Below are positions 55,131 to 64,000 of a stretch of 64,000 nt of DNA, one piece after another. Within the stretch, counting starts at the first letter, position 1; each line of letters begins with the position of its first letter. The stretch lies in NCBI GenBank assembly GCA_021323535.1, contig JAJONO010000001.1, positions 79,535 to 143,534 of the forward strand, given 5' to 3'. This stretch comes from Bacteroidota bacterium. GTDB taxonomy: Bacteria > Bacteroidota > Bacteroidia > B-17B0 > Aurantibacillaceae. Under the pieces are notes generated by a model, which did not search any database, had not been told where the DNA came from, and saw only the letters and a list, made by a program, of their open reading frames with translations. A program made the position numbers and the translations under genes.

Positions 55131-56492
55131 CTACGGTTTCATCTTGCTTTCCTTCACCTCGCTAAACGAAGGCCAGTTATTATGATGCCAGTTGGCGATC
55201 ACCGTTCCGTCTTTCATCAGCATCAACCCCGGGTTACTGCGGATCATGGTTTTAAGAACGATCATGTCAACCGTTACGAAATCACATTCGATACCCGTTT
55301 TCTTTTTGAACGCATTAATATCAGATTTGCCGCTTGCCGACATGGCAATTACTTTATACTTCTCACCCGTTGCGAGTTTGATAAAGTCCTTGATCTTGGC
55401 GCAAAGTTCAGGGTCTGTTTCTGTCTTTTTAATATCGTACATAATGAGCCAGAAACTGTAATTCTTTTCATTTAAAACAAGATCCGAAATATTATTCCCT
55501 GAAGTATCATTTACAGTGAAATCAGTTATTCTCGGAGGATTCACGGCCTCACTGATGAGTTTATTTTCAGTCGCCTTCCATTTCCAGTTCAGAGTATCTT
55601 CCCATATTTTGGACTTCATATACTCGTCCTGTTTCATTTCTCTTAATTTGGTAGTGTCTTTTAAATTCATGTATACCAGAACAGATTCGTAGACGGGATC
55701 TTTATAGCCAGCCCCCTTCTCCATGTTCTTCTTAATATTATCCCCAGGCGCATAAGCTCTGAAATCGAGTGGTGGTAAATTTCTGTAAGCATAGACCGGG
55801 AACCCAATCGAGAAAATTGTCCCTAAAAGGAACAGTAGACTCACAATCATTGGTGGTAAAAACTCTTTGATATTTTCTTTTCCTGCAAAAAGAATAGCGA
55901 TGGCTATCATTAAGATGACATCCTTCCAAAAACTTTCCCATGGCCTTAGTTTTAAAAAATCGCCAAAACAACCACAGTGTGTTACTTTATTATAACACGC
56001 CGAATAAAAAGTTAAGAACGTGAAGAAAGCGATCTGGGCTAACAGTAACCATAAAGTGAGATTCTTTTTCATGCCGAGAAGAAGCATCACACCTAAAATA
56101 ATTTCACTGGCGCAGATGATAATGGCCAATGGCAACGAAATATGCGCGAACCATTCAAAGAATCCCCAACCTGTGTCAAGCTTAAAAACCTCGAAATATT
56201 CTTCCAGCTTATAGGAAAACCCGAGTGGATCGTTGGCCTTAATGAATCCTGAGAAAATAAATAATCCACCCACAAAAATCCTGACGATCTGGGTGAACCA
56301 GTTAAAGATAGTACTCATGGAACCCTTAGCTGTGGCCAGCCACGGGAAAATGTTAATGATCACCAGCATGGTGGCGAGGAGGATGCCAAGTGTTTGCTTA
56401 CTGAAACATGGCGGACAGGTAAGATATAACAAAGCCGCCAGTCCTGCCGACCAGATCAGCTTGAAGAGTTTGGAGGATAAAAAGTTTTTCAT
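55131..56492 (-). CDS. DoxX/MauE-like membrane protein with C-terminal thioredoxin-like region (BT_3928-like)
   Basis: IFVGGLFIFSGFIKANDPLGFSYKLEEYFEVF; CYNKVTHCGCFGDFLKLRPWESFWKDV; C-terminal VTVDMIVLKTMIRSNPGLMLMKDGTVIANWHH. Confidence 0.85.
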   Translation of the reverse strand: MKNFLSSKLFKLIWSAGLAALLYLTCPPCFSKQTLGILLATMLVIINIFPWLATAKGSMSTIFNWFTQIVRIFVGGLFIFSGFIKANDPLGFSYKLEEYFEVFKLDTGWGFFEWFAHISLPLAIIICASEIILGVMLLLGMKKNLTLWLLLAQIAFFTFLTFYSACYNKVTHCGCFGDFLKLRPWESFWKDVILMIAIAILFAGKENIKEFLPPMIVSLLFLLGTIFSIGFPVYAYRNLPPLDFRAYAPGDNIKKNMEKGAGYKDPVYESVLVYMNLKDTTKLREMKQDEYMKSKIWEDTLNWKWKATENKLISEAVNPPRITDFTVNDTSGNNISDLVLNEKNYSFWLIMYDIKKTETDPELCAKIKDFIKLATGEKYKVIAMSASGKSDINAFKKKTGIECDFVTVDMIVLKTMIRSNPGLMLMKDGTVIANWHHNNWPSFSEVKESKMKP

Positions 56493-56579
56493 GACGTTAT
56501 GCTTTGCAGCTAATTTAGTAGAGATATTCTCTGTATGGCCGCAAGTTAAATATTTTTAACTAAGATCGGACTGTTAATT

Positions 56580-58541
56580 TCAGATTCTGACCCCCAATAC
56601 AAGGATGTCGTCGATTTGCTCGTTCTTGCCCTTCCAGTCTTCCATCTCCTTCTCAAGATGTTGTTTTAACTCGGCAAGAGGAAGATGACTCTTTTCAAGG
56701 ATAAGTGTCTCCAACCTCTTGTATTTATACTTCTTGTTTTTTGGTCCTCCGAACTGATCGGCATATCCATCAGTAAACATAATAATGAGATCGTTTTCGG
56801 CTAATTCAAAACTATTAAGCGAAAAAGGTTGTATTTCGCCATGATGTTTCCCGACCGGAAATTTATTTGGCTTAAGTACTATGTTGGTTTTATCGCGAAT
56901 GATCCATACAGGATTATTTGCCGCCGCCATCTCCAGGTGTTTTCCTTTGATTTTGATCAGCGCGGCATCCATACCGTCTTTATTATTACTCAGGCTGAAA
57001 TTATCAATGAGCTGGGTTCTGAGTTCGTTAAGAATAAGATCAGGCCTGGTTATCTGTTTATATGAAATGGTTTCTTTGAGAAATGTAATTCCAAGAAGAC
57101 TCATGAACGCGCCCGGAACACCATGGCCCGTACAATCGGCGCACATGATCATAAATTCCTTTTGGCCTGCGGCCGCCGTGGTCCCGGTAGTTGCCGGGAC
57201 GGAGGAGGCCCAGAAAAAGTCGCCACTCACAATGTCCTTTGGCTTATACAAAATGAAATGATCCTTTAAATTAGAACTGAAGACCTGTTCGCTGGTAAGC
57301 AAGCTCTGCTGAATGTTTCTCGCGTAATTGATGCTGTCGGTAATCTCTTTATTTTTTTCTTCGATCACTTTATTTTTATGGCTAAGCACAACGCCGGTTC
57401 GTTTACTTACCCTGTAACTCCTGAAAATAACAATAGCCGCAATGATTGCCATCAGCAAAGCGATTCCTGAAAAAAGAATGAAACCATTTTTCTTAGAGTT
57501 TTCAGCTTCGGCTATCTTGAGATTATTTTCTTTTTGTTTTAATTCAGCATCCTTTTTATCACTCTCATATTTCGATTGAAGTTCTTTGTATTCCGATGTC
57601 AGCTCTTCTTTTCCTATGGAATCTTCGGCAGCTCTGAGACGTTTGTAATAATGAAGTGCCAGCACCGTGTTCTTTTTAGCGTCGTATACTTCGGCTAATT
57701 GAGATAAACCCTCCTTAAACGTTTTTCCGTTCCTGGTTCTTATTCCCTCATCTAAAACTCTATTTGAATAGAAGACCGCGCTGTCGAACTGGCCCATGTG
57801 TTTAAATACAATGCTTATGTTATTGTAAGAGGAGCCTAACGTTTTGTCTTTTACCTTGATTTTAAGTGCGAGCGATTTTCTCAGAAAAGAAAGCGCCTTA
57901 TCGAATTCTTTTTTGTTCTTGTAAGTAAGACCCAGATTATTATACGTAAGAGCTGTATGCTGAAGATCCAGTTTTGTTTCACTGATCGTGAGAGCATTCT
58001 CATGATAGAACAGGGCCGAGTCGAGAAGCAGATCGGTTTTATACATGTTACCCAGAAGTGTATAATTTTCCCATAATACTGTTGGATCCTGTAGCTGACG
58101 GGCATATTTAAGGGAAATGTGGCAGTGATTAATGGCCACTTTAAAATTTTCATTGATCTTGTTCACATAAGCCATTTTGTATCTCACATACATGATAGCT
58201 GTTTTATCATTGCAACTGTCGGCAACTCTAAGTGCAACAATTAAATGATCCAGGGCTTTTTGCGGACTTTCTTTCTGTGCGTGAAACGACCCTACTTTAT
58301 AATAACAGAAAGAACGGATAAAACAATCTTTGCTGTTTCTGAAATTAAGAATTTCGTTGAGAAGAGAATCAGAACTGGTACTGGTGAGTTTTTTATTGGC
58401 TGATGCTTTATAAAGCAACTCAATTTTAGCGCTGTCGTTTTTTGTCCTCGCTAATCTTACGCGGAGAGAATCGAGCACCGAGCTAAAAGCGTGTGAACAT
58501 GTTAAGAGAAAAAATATAGATAATATCCCTTTTTTAAGCAT
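56580..58541 (-). CDS. TPR - TM - SpoIIE/PP2C-type phosphatase (paralog P4)
   Basis: TPR array; KPKDIVSGDFFW...CADCTGHGVPGAFMSLLGITFL; KDGMDAALIKI; TDGYADQFGG; EQIDDILVLGV. Confidence 0.94.
   Translation of the reverse strand: MLKKGILSIFFLLTCSHAFSSVLDSLRVRLARTKNDSAKIELLYKASANKKLTSTSSDSLLNEILNFRNSKDCFIRSFCYYKVGSFHAQKESPQKALDHLIVALRVADSCNDKTAIMYVRYKMAYVNKINENFKVAINHCHISLKYARQLQDPTVLWENYTLLGNMYKTDLLLDSALFYHENALTISETKLDLQHTALTYNNLGLTYKNKKEFDKALSFLRKSLALKIKVKDKTLGSSYNNISIVFKHMGQFDSAVFYSNRVLDEGIRTRNGKTFKEGLSQLAEVYDAKKNTVLALHYYKRLRAAEDSIGKEELTSEYKELQSKYESDKKDAELKQKENNLKIAEAENSKKNGFILFSGIALLMAIIAAIVIFRSYRVSKRTGVVLSHKNKVIEEKNKEITDSINYARNIQQSLLTSEQVFSSNLKDHFILYKPKDIVSGDFFWASSVPATTGTTAAAGQKEFMIMCADCTGHGVPGAFMSLLGITFLKETISYKQITRPDLILNELRTQLIDNFSLSNNKDGMDAALIKIKGKHLEMAAANNPVWIIRDKTNIVLKPNKFPVGKHHGEIQPFSLNSFELAENDLIIMFTDGYADQFGGPKNKKYKYKRLETLILEKSHLPLAELKQHLEKEMEDWKGKNEQIDDILVLGVRI
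57160..57209 (-). repeat. Palindrome-bearing in-frame insert in the SpoIIE domain of P4
   Basis: gtcccgg-tagttg-ccgggac at 57181-57200; encodes ASSVPATTGTTAAAGQK, largely absent from P2. Confidence 0.6.
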
Positions 58542-59079
58542 CTCCGGTATTAAGTTTTATCAACGCAAATACTGAATAATTGATCATATCCATGTAGTTG
58601 GCATCGACTCCTTCGCTGATAATGGTCTGGCCTTTATTATCCTCGATCTGCTTTACCCTGAAGATCTTCATGAGTATAAGATCGGTAAGTGAACTCATTC
58701 TCATATCCCTCCAGGCCTCGCCGTAATCGTGGTTTTTATCCAACATTAATTGTCTTGTAATACCAATGTGTTTGTTATAAAGCGCCTCTACTTCGGCATA
58801 AGGAAGATCGACCCTGGTATCGTCTTTCAGCTCAAGTTGTATGAGCGCAATGGCGCAATAGTTAATAATTCCTATATATTCACCTTTAATATCGTCTCCC
58901 ACTTTCTGGGTTCCTTTTTCTTCTATACTTTTAATGCGCTGTGCTTTGATAAAGATCTGGTCGGTTAAAGAAGTGGGCCTTAAATTGCGCCATGCAGTTC
59001 CATAGTCCTTCATCTTTTTTAAAAAGATATCTTTGCATTGAGAAATGGCTGCGTCGTATTGTTGAGATGTAGTTTGCAT
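58534..59079 (-). CDS. DUF1599-like protein with two repeats
   Basis: CKDIFLKKMKDYGTAWRNLRPTSLTDQIFIKAQRIKSIEE and TRQLMLDKNHDYGEAWRDMRMSSLTDLILMKIFRVKQIED; start MQTTSQQYDAA at 59079. Confidence 0.88.
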   Translation of the reverse strand: MQTTSQQYDAAISQCKDIFLKKMKDYGTAWRNLRPTSLTDQIFIKAQRIKSIEEKGTQKVGDDIKGEYIGIINYCAIALIQLELKDDTRVDLPYAEVEALYNKHIGITRQLMLDKNHDYGEAWRDMRMSSLTDLILMKIFRVKQIEDNKGQTIISEGVDANYMDMINYSVFALIKLNTGDA

Positions 59080-59085
59080 AAAATT

Positions 59086-59943
59086 ATGAGCAATAAAATT
59101 AACGAAATAAAACAAACTGAATATAATTGCAACGGTAAATCATTAACATTTATTAAACCTTTGTTAATGGGCATTGTGAATGTAACTCCCGATAGTTTTT
59201 ACGACGGCGGCAAATACGATACAGTCACGGATATTTTGCGTGATGTGGAAGAAAAAGTAAAGAACGGTGCCGATATCATTGACATTGGCGCGGCTTCTTC
59301 CCGTCCGGGCTCCACCGAAATTACAGAAGATGAAGAATGGAAACGCCTTGAACCTGTGATCAGGGAAGTAAGAAAGAATTTTCCATCCTCCTTTATAAGC
59401 ATTGATACCTATCGCAGCAGCATTGCTAAAAGAAGTGTTTCGGAAGGAGCAGACATTATTAACGACATCAGCGCCGGGGATCTTGATGAAAACATGTTTT
59501 TTACAGTGGCAAAGCTCAACGTTCCGTACATTCTCATGCACATGCAGGGAACACCAAAAACCATGCAAGTATATCCTGATTACGAAAATGTCGTTACAGA
59601 AGTCGTGGAAAATTTCAGGATAAAACTATCTAAACTTCAGGATTTAGATTTTGACAAGATCATACTTGATCCTGGCTTCGGTTTCGGAAAAAATACCGGA
59701 CATAATTTTAGTCTTCTGAAACATTTAAATGCGATCGTTAGCCTTGGGTATCCAGTACTGGCAGGTATTTCAAGAAAAAGTATGATCAACAAAGTGATTG
59801 GTACCAATCCGGTAACCTCGCTCAATGGGACCACTGTTCTTAATACGATAGCGTTAATGAACGGGGCCTCCATTCTCAGGGTTCACGATATTACCGAAGC
59901 AAAACAAGCTATTGAATTAGTAGAATTTTATAAAAATATTTAA
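59086..59943 (+). CDS. folP: Dihydropteroate synthase
   Basis: LMGIVNVTPDSFYDGGKYD, GADIIDIGAASSRPGSTEI, IILDPGFGFGKNTGHNFSLL, PVLAGISRKSMI. Start MSNKINEIKQTEYNC at 59086. Confidence 0.95.
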   Translation: MSNKINEIKQTEYNCNGKSLTFIKPLLMGIVNVTPDSFYDGGKYDTVTDILRDVEEKVKNGADIIDIGAASSRPGSTEITEDEEWKRLEPVIREVRKNFPSSFISIDTYRSSIAKRSVSEGADIINDISAGDLDENMFFTVAKLNVPYILMHMQGTPKTMQVYPDYENVVTEVVENFRIKLSKLQDLDFDKIILDPGFGFGKNTGHNFSLLKHLNAIVSLGYPVLAGISRKSMINKVIGTNPVTSLNGTTVLNTIALMNGASILRVHDITEAKQAIELVEFYKNI

Positions 59944-59949
59944 TTTTAG

Positions 59950-60654
59950 ATGATGAGTTTCTCTGCACATAGATCCAAACTAAAGAAGTTCTTTTTATTT
60001 TCTCTGGTTGTTATTCTGTTTTCGTCCTTTAAAACCAATCCGCCTCCATCCTACCAGATCGCCCTTTTAAAATACAATGGTGGTGGCGATTGGTACGCTA
60101 ATCTTGAAACTTCACTTCCTAACCTGATCAAATTCTGCAACGATAATCTTAAAATGAATATCCATCCCGAACAGGCCATTGTGGATGCGGGAAGTTCTGA
60201 AATTTATAATTACCCTTTCATTCACATGACAGGCCATGGCAACGTGATCTTCTCCAACAGTGAAGCCGAAAATCTGCGAAATTATATGCTTGGGGGAGGT
60301 TTTCTTCACATCAGCGATAATTACGGTATGGATAAATTCATCCGTACCCAGATGAAAAAAGTATTTCCTGAACTCGATTTTGTTGAACTTCCTTTCGAAC
60401 ATCCCATCTATCATCAGAAGTTTGATTTTTCGGCCGGACTACCAAAAATTCACGAACACGATAACAAACCACCTCAGGGTTTTGGCCTGATCTATAAAGG
60501 CAGGCTGGTTTGCTTTTATGATTTCGAATGCGACCTAGGCGATGGTTGGGAAAGCGCTGAAATACATAAGAACAGCGAGGAAACACGCACTAAAGCTCTG
60601 AGAATGGGCGCTAATATTCTTACCTATGCCTTTCTTGGCTTCGATAAAAAATAA
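59950..60654 (+). CDS. DUF4159-like protein
   Basis: LLKYNGGGDWYANLETSLPNLIKFCNDNLKM, FIHMTGHGNVIFSNSEAENLRNYMLGGGFLHISDNYGMD. Confidence 0.85.
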   Translation: MMSFSAHRSKLKKFFLFSLVVILFSSFKTNPPPSYQIALLKYNGGGDWYANLETSLPNLIKFCNDNLKMNIHPEQAIVDAGSSEIYNYPFIHMTGHGNVIFSNSEAENLRNYMLGGGFLHISDNYGMDKFIRTQMKKVFPELDFVELPFEHPIYHQKFDFSAGLPKIHEHDNKPPQGFGLIYKGRLVCFYDFECDLGDGWESAEIHKNSEETRTKALRMGANILTYAFLGFDKK

Positions 60655-60693
60655 CATGACTGTAACTTTTGCTAATACACAAACGTCTTTGTT

Positions 60694-63153
60694 GTGATGA
60701 AAAAGATACTTTTCATTTTACTCGCACTTGTTACTAAAGGAATTTTCCCTCAGACATTTATTCTTTCCGGAAAAATTACCGATGGAAAGGAGCCTCTTCC
60801 TTTTGCCAACATTTACATTAAAGGAACCACGCAGGGCGTTAACAGCAACGATGAAGGAAAGTATACTCTTAAATTAGCCGCAGGTCAGCATACCATCGTT
60901 TATCAATATGTTGGTTACAGCAAGCAGGAAATTCCTGTAGATATTACTTCGAATAAAACGGTGAACGTGGATATGAAGGGCGACGCCATTTCGCTGAAAG
61001 AAGTAGAAGTGAAAGCCGGTGAAGATCCCGCCTACCCCATCATGCGCAAGGCAATAAAAAAACGGAAATATTATTCAAACCAGGTAAACGAGTACTCCTG
61101 CCAGGCTTACATCAAGAACATTCAGCGACTCACAAACATTCCGGAAAAATTCAAAAAACTCATAAAAGCTATGAGTGGCGAAACCATTGATTCTACTGAT
61201 CTTGGTGTGATTTACCTCAGCGAAAGCGAAAGCAACTATTTTTTCAAAAAGCCGAATAAGCACAAAGAAATCATGTATAGCAGCCGCGTGAGTGGATCAA
61301 GTAAAACTTTTAGTTATAATCAGCTGAGTCAGCTTAAAATGAATTTCTACGAAAACCTGATGAATCTTCGTGGTGTAAGCGATCGTCCTTTTGTTTCGCC
61401 TCTCAATGGTAACGCCTTTTTTTATTACCGTTTTATTTTGTTAGGGACTATTACTGAAGACGGTTATATCTTCAATAAAATCAAAGTGATCCCCAAACGA
61501 AAAAATGATCCTTGTTTTACCGGTATTATTTATATCCAGGAAAATGCATGGCGCTTAACCGGCGTTGAACTTAACCTGACCAAGAACCAGAAAATTAATT
61601 TCGTGGATACTTTAACATTCCGTCAGCTCTACGCTCCTGTTATTGGAGATAGCATCTGGATGCCCGTGAACTACAACATCAGTTTCAATTTTAATTTTAT
61701 GGGCATACAAGGCGCAGGTTACAATAACGCCATTGTAAAAAACTACAATCTACAGCCGGAGATCAAAGAAGGATTTTTTAATAACGAAATTCTTGTGATT
61801 GAAGATGGTGCCAATAAAAAAGATTCGGTTTACTGGAATGCCAACAGACCTGTTCCCCTCACACATGAAGAAACCATCGATTATAAGAAAAAGGACAGTA
61901 CGGAAAAAATTACAGAAACGGACAGGTATAAAGATTCCGTAGATAAAAGAGGGAACAGGTTCCGATTCAATGATATTTTCTTCGGATACAATTATTCCAA
62001 AACTAAAAACAGGTTAAGCATTGATATTCCGGGAATCATTACCAACGGCGTGCAATACAACACTGTTGAAGGTTTGAACCTGAGTTACAACTTCGGATTA
62101 ACAAAACGATATGAAGATTACAGGGCTCACCAGGTGAATGGAAAATTACGTTATGGTTTCAGTAATTATTTATGGGGCGGAGAATTGTCTTACAATTATT
62201 TTTACAATCCAAAAAAGTTTTCGAGAATAGGAATCAAAGCAAAATCCATAGCAGAACAATATAATCAACTGGACCCCATTTCACCTCTCGTGAATTCGCT
62301 TTACAGTTTATTGATGAACGAGAACTACATGAAAATATTCAAGGAAACCGGTGTTGAAGGAAGTTATTTTACTGAGATCACCAATGGTGTTTTCGCGAAT
62401 TCAATTATCCGTTACATGCAGCGCGACGGCCTTAAAAACACAAGCGACCTGCTCTTGATCGACGATCGTAAAAAACTCTTCTCAAGTAACGATCCGTTAA
62501 ACTCATTCAACCACGATTCTCTCTTTACAACCAACCAGGCTTTTACCGCGGAACTTAATTTCTCGTTTCGTTTCAGGCAGAAATATGTCACCGCGCCCAA
62601 CCAGAAAATTATTACAGGAAGTAAATATCCACGCTTAAGTGTTTCATATAAAAAAGCGTTTCCTGTTTTAGGAACAACAGCCGATTACGATCTGGCCAGT
62701 GCTATGATTTACGACGAAGTTAATTTAGGATTATTCGGACGGTTAGGTTACAGGATCAGAGGTGGAGGATTTCTGAATACAAAACAATTGTACTTCATGG
62801 ACTTCAAATATTTTTTAGGGAACCAGACTATTTTCAATACGAGTGATTATCTCAGTAGTTTCCGCCTCTTACCATATTATACGTTCAGCGCCGATCAGTG
62901 GTTTGGCGAGGCTCATGCCGAACATCACTTCAATGGATTTATCATCAATAAAATTCCTTTACTTAAAAAATTAAAAGTACAGGAAGTGGCAGGTATTCAT
63001 TTTCTTACCAGCAATCGCCTCAAAGATTATTACGAAATCAATTTCGGGCTCGAAAATCTTTTCCGTGTTATGCGAATTGATTATGTGCTTGGGTACGGCA
63101 TCAATAACCAGGTACGTTCAGGGTTTACTATTGGGATTAATACTAGGCTTTAG
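60694..63153 (+). CDS. DUF5686-like outer membrane protein with carboxypeptidase-like regulatory domain
   Basis: LSGKITDGKEPLPFANIYIKGTTQGVNSNDEGKYTL; C-terminal beta-barrel-like region. Confidence 0.88.
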   Translation: MMKKILFILLALVTKGIFPQTFILSGKITDGKEPLPFANIYIKGTTQGVNSNDEGKYTLKLAAGQHTIVYQYVGYSKQEIPVDITSNKTVNVDMKGDAISLKEVEVKAGEDPAYPIMRKAIKKRKYYSNQVNEYSCQAYIKNIQRLTNIPEKFKKLIKAMSGETIDSTDLGVIYLSESESNYFFKKPNKHKEIMYSSRVSGSSKTFSYNQLSQLKMNFYENLMNLRGVSDRPFVSPLNGNAFFYYRFILLGTITEDGYIFNKIKVIPKRKNDPCFTGIIYIQENAWRLTGVELNLTKNQKINFVDTLTFRQLYAPVIGDSIWMPVNYNISFNFNFMGIQGAGYNNAIVKNYNLQPEIKEGFFNNEILVIEDGANKKDSVYWNANRPVPLTHEETIDYKKKDSTEKITETDRYKDSVDKRGNRFRFNDIFFGYNYSKTKNRLSIDIPGIITNGVQYNTVEGLNLSYNFGLTKRYEDYRAHQVNGKLRYGFSNYLWGGELSYNYFYNPKKFSRIGIKAKSIAEQYNQLDPISPLVNSLYSLLMNENYMKIFKETGVEGSYFTEITNGVFANSIIRYMQRDGLKNTSDLLLIDDRKKLFSSNDPLNSFNHDSLFTTNQAFTAELNFSFRFRQKYVTAPNQKIITGSKYPRLSVSYKKAFPVLGTTADYDLASAMIYDEVNLGLFGRLGYRIRGGGFLNTKQLYFMDFKYFLGNQTIFNTSDYLSSFRLLPYYTFSADQWFGEAHAEHHFNGFIINKIPLLKKLKVQEVAGIHFLTSNRLKDYYEINFGLENLFRVMRIDYVLGYGINNQVRSGFTIGINTRL

Positions 63154-63253
63154 TTCTCGCAAAGTTGGCTAAGTTTCGCAAAGACACGCAAAGCTGCGTG
63201 AATGAGAGTTTTCTTTGCGCGGCTTCGCGTTATTCTTTGAAACTTTGCGAGAA
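63154..63253. repeat. Inverted repeat, REP-like spacer
   Basis: ttctcgcaaagtt (63154-63166) / aactttgcgagaa (63241-63253), perfect 13 bp, with internal cgcaaag/ctttgcg units. Confidence 0.8.
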
Positions 63254-63270
63254 AAAATGGAGTCAAAAAA

Positions 63271-64000
63271 CTATCTTATCACAGCAATTCTTTTCTCCAC
63301 TCGTTTCCCATCAACGGTTACAGAAATAAAATAAATTCCTTCATCAAACTCCTTTAAAGAAATTTCCGTTTTTGGTTCAGTAATGATTTCCTCTTTTATA
63401 ATTCTTCCAACAATATTCATAATTATGTACGAAGTATTCACAGGAAAATCATTAAGCTCTATTGTTACTTTTTCTTTAACAGGATTAGGATACAACCTAT
63501 ATAAATCTGTTTTTGATTTTTCATTTAATCCTGTTGAAGCATCTTTCACACAACGACAGGCAAATCCATTATATTTCTGAACATTTAATCGCTCAATGGT
63601 ATCTTTCTCGGCCCATAAAGTATAATGGTAAGCATTCATAGCGTTTGTCTGCGTGGATGTCCAGAAAATAGAGCGCAAAGTTAATCCGTAAAATATTCCG
63701 AACGCATCCCTGTCGCCCGCCGCTTTAGCAGAGAAACCCGACGTGTTTGTTCCTGCACCTCCGCCGAAGCCTTCTCCCAATGCTTTGAGTTTATTCCCTC
63801 CCGCTCCGGGAATAACTGTTCCTCCCGCTGCCACGATCATAGCCTGAAACTCAGCATCAGTTGGCACATGCCAGCCGCCTGGACATAAACCTTGTCCTCC
63901 CGCTGTGGAATTGTATTGCATCAATTCATCCCATTCGTACAATGCGCCATAAGCAGGAAGTTTAGAAGGATCGCCATTGGGCGCGTACTTTTCAGCAATG
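63271..64000 (-). CDS. FISUMP-like secreted protein with T9SS sorting tail, N-terminus off window
   Basis: LYEWDELMQYNSTAGGQGLCPGGWHVPTDAEF...; tail LYRLYPNPVKEKVTIEL...EGIYFISVTVDGKRVEKRIAVIR; frame stays open to the window edge. Confidence 0.88.
   Translation of the reverse strand, partial: IAEKYAPNGDPSKLPAYGALYEWDELMQYNSTAGGQGLCPGGWHVPTDAEFQAMIVAAGGTVIPGAGGNKLKALGEGFGGGAGTNTSGFSAKAAGDRDAFGIFYGLTLRSIFWTSTQTNAMNAYHYTLWAEKDTIERLNVQKYNGFACRCVKDASTGLNEKSKTDLYRLYPNPVKEKVTIELNDFPVNTSYIIMNIVGRIIKEEIITEPKTEISLKEFDEGIYFISVTVDGKRVEKRIAVIR

Overview
The window is chromosomal DNA from a Bacteroidetes-type bacterium. Evidence: T9SS-type C-terminal sorting tails, TPR/SpoIIE and TPR/histidine-kinase proteins, DUF5686, BT_3928-like and FISUMP-like proteins, and a tmRNA encoding the tag GEDNSYAMAA. 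The left part (3-12 kb) is a signalling block: two PAS-rich histidine kinases, a FIST sensor and response regulators. The centre (13-23.5 kb) holds two complete cyanophycin metabolism loci (cphA-cphB-isoaspartyl peptidase, twice) separated by an MscS channel. The right part has four TPR-SpoIIE phosphatase paralogs, a TPR-LytS/LytTR pair, T9SS-exported surface proteins, low-complexity secreted proteins, a tmRNA and housekeeping genes (folP, a saccharopine dehydrogenase-like enzyme). Strongest leads: (i) the two CphA copies differ at the N-domain HxxEH motif, intact in copy 2 and lost in copy 1; (ii) three of four SpoIIE paralogs carry palindrome-bearing, intergenic-looking in-frame inserts at the same site of the phosphatase domain; (iii) two unannotated ~35-aa lipoproteins share an SCKSHExCPAYK motif. 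All calls come from reading the sequence and the supplied ORFs; no database search was run.
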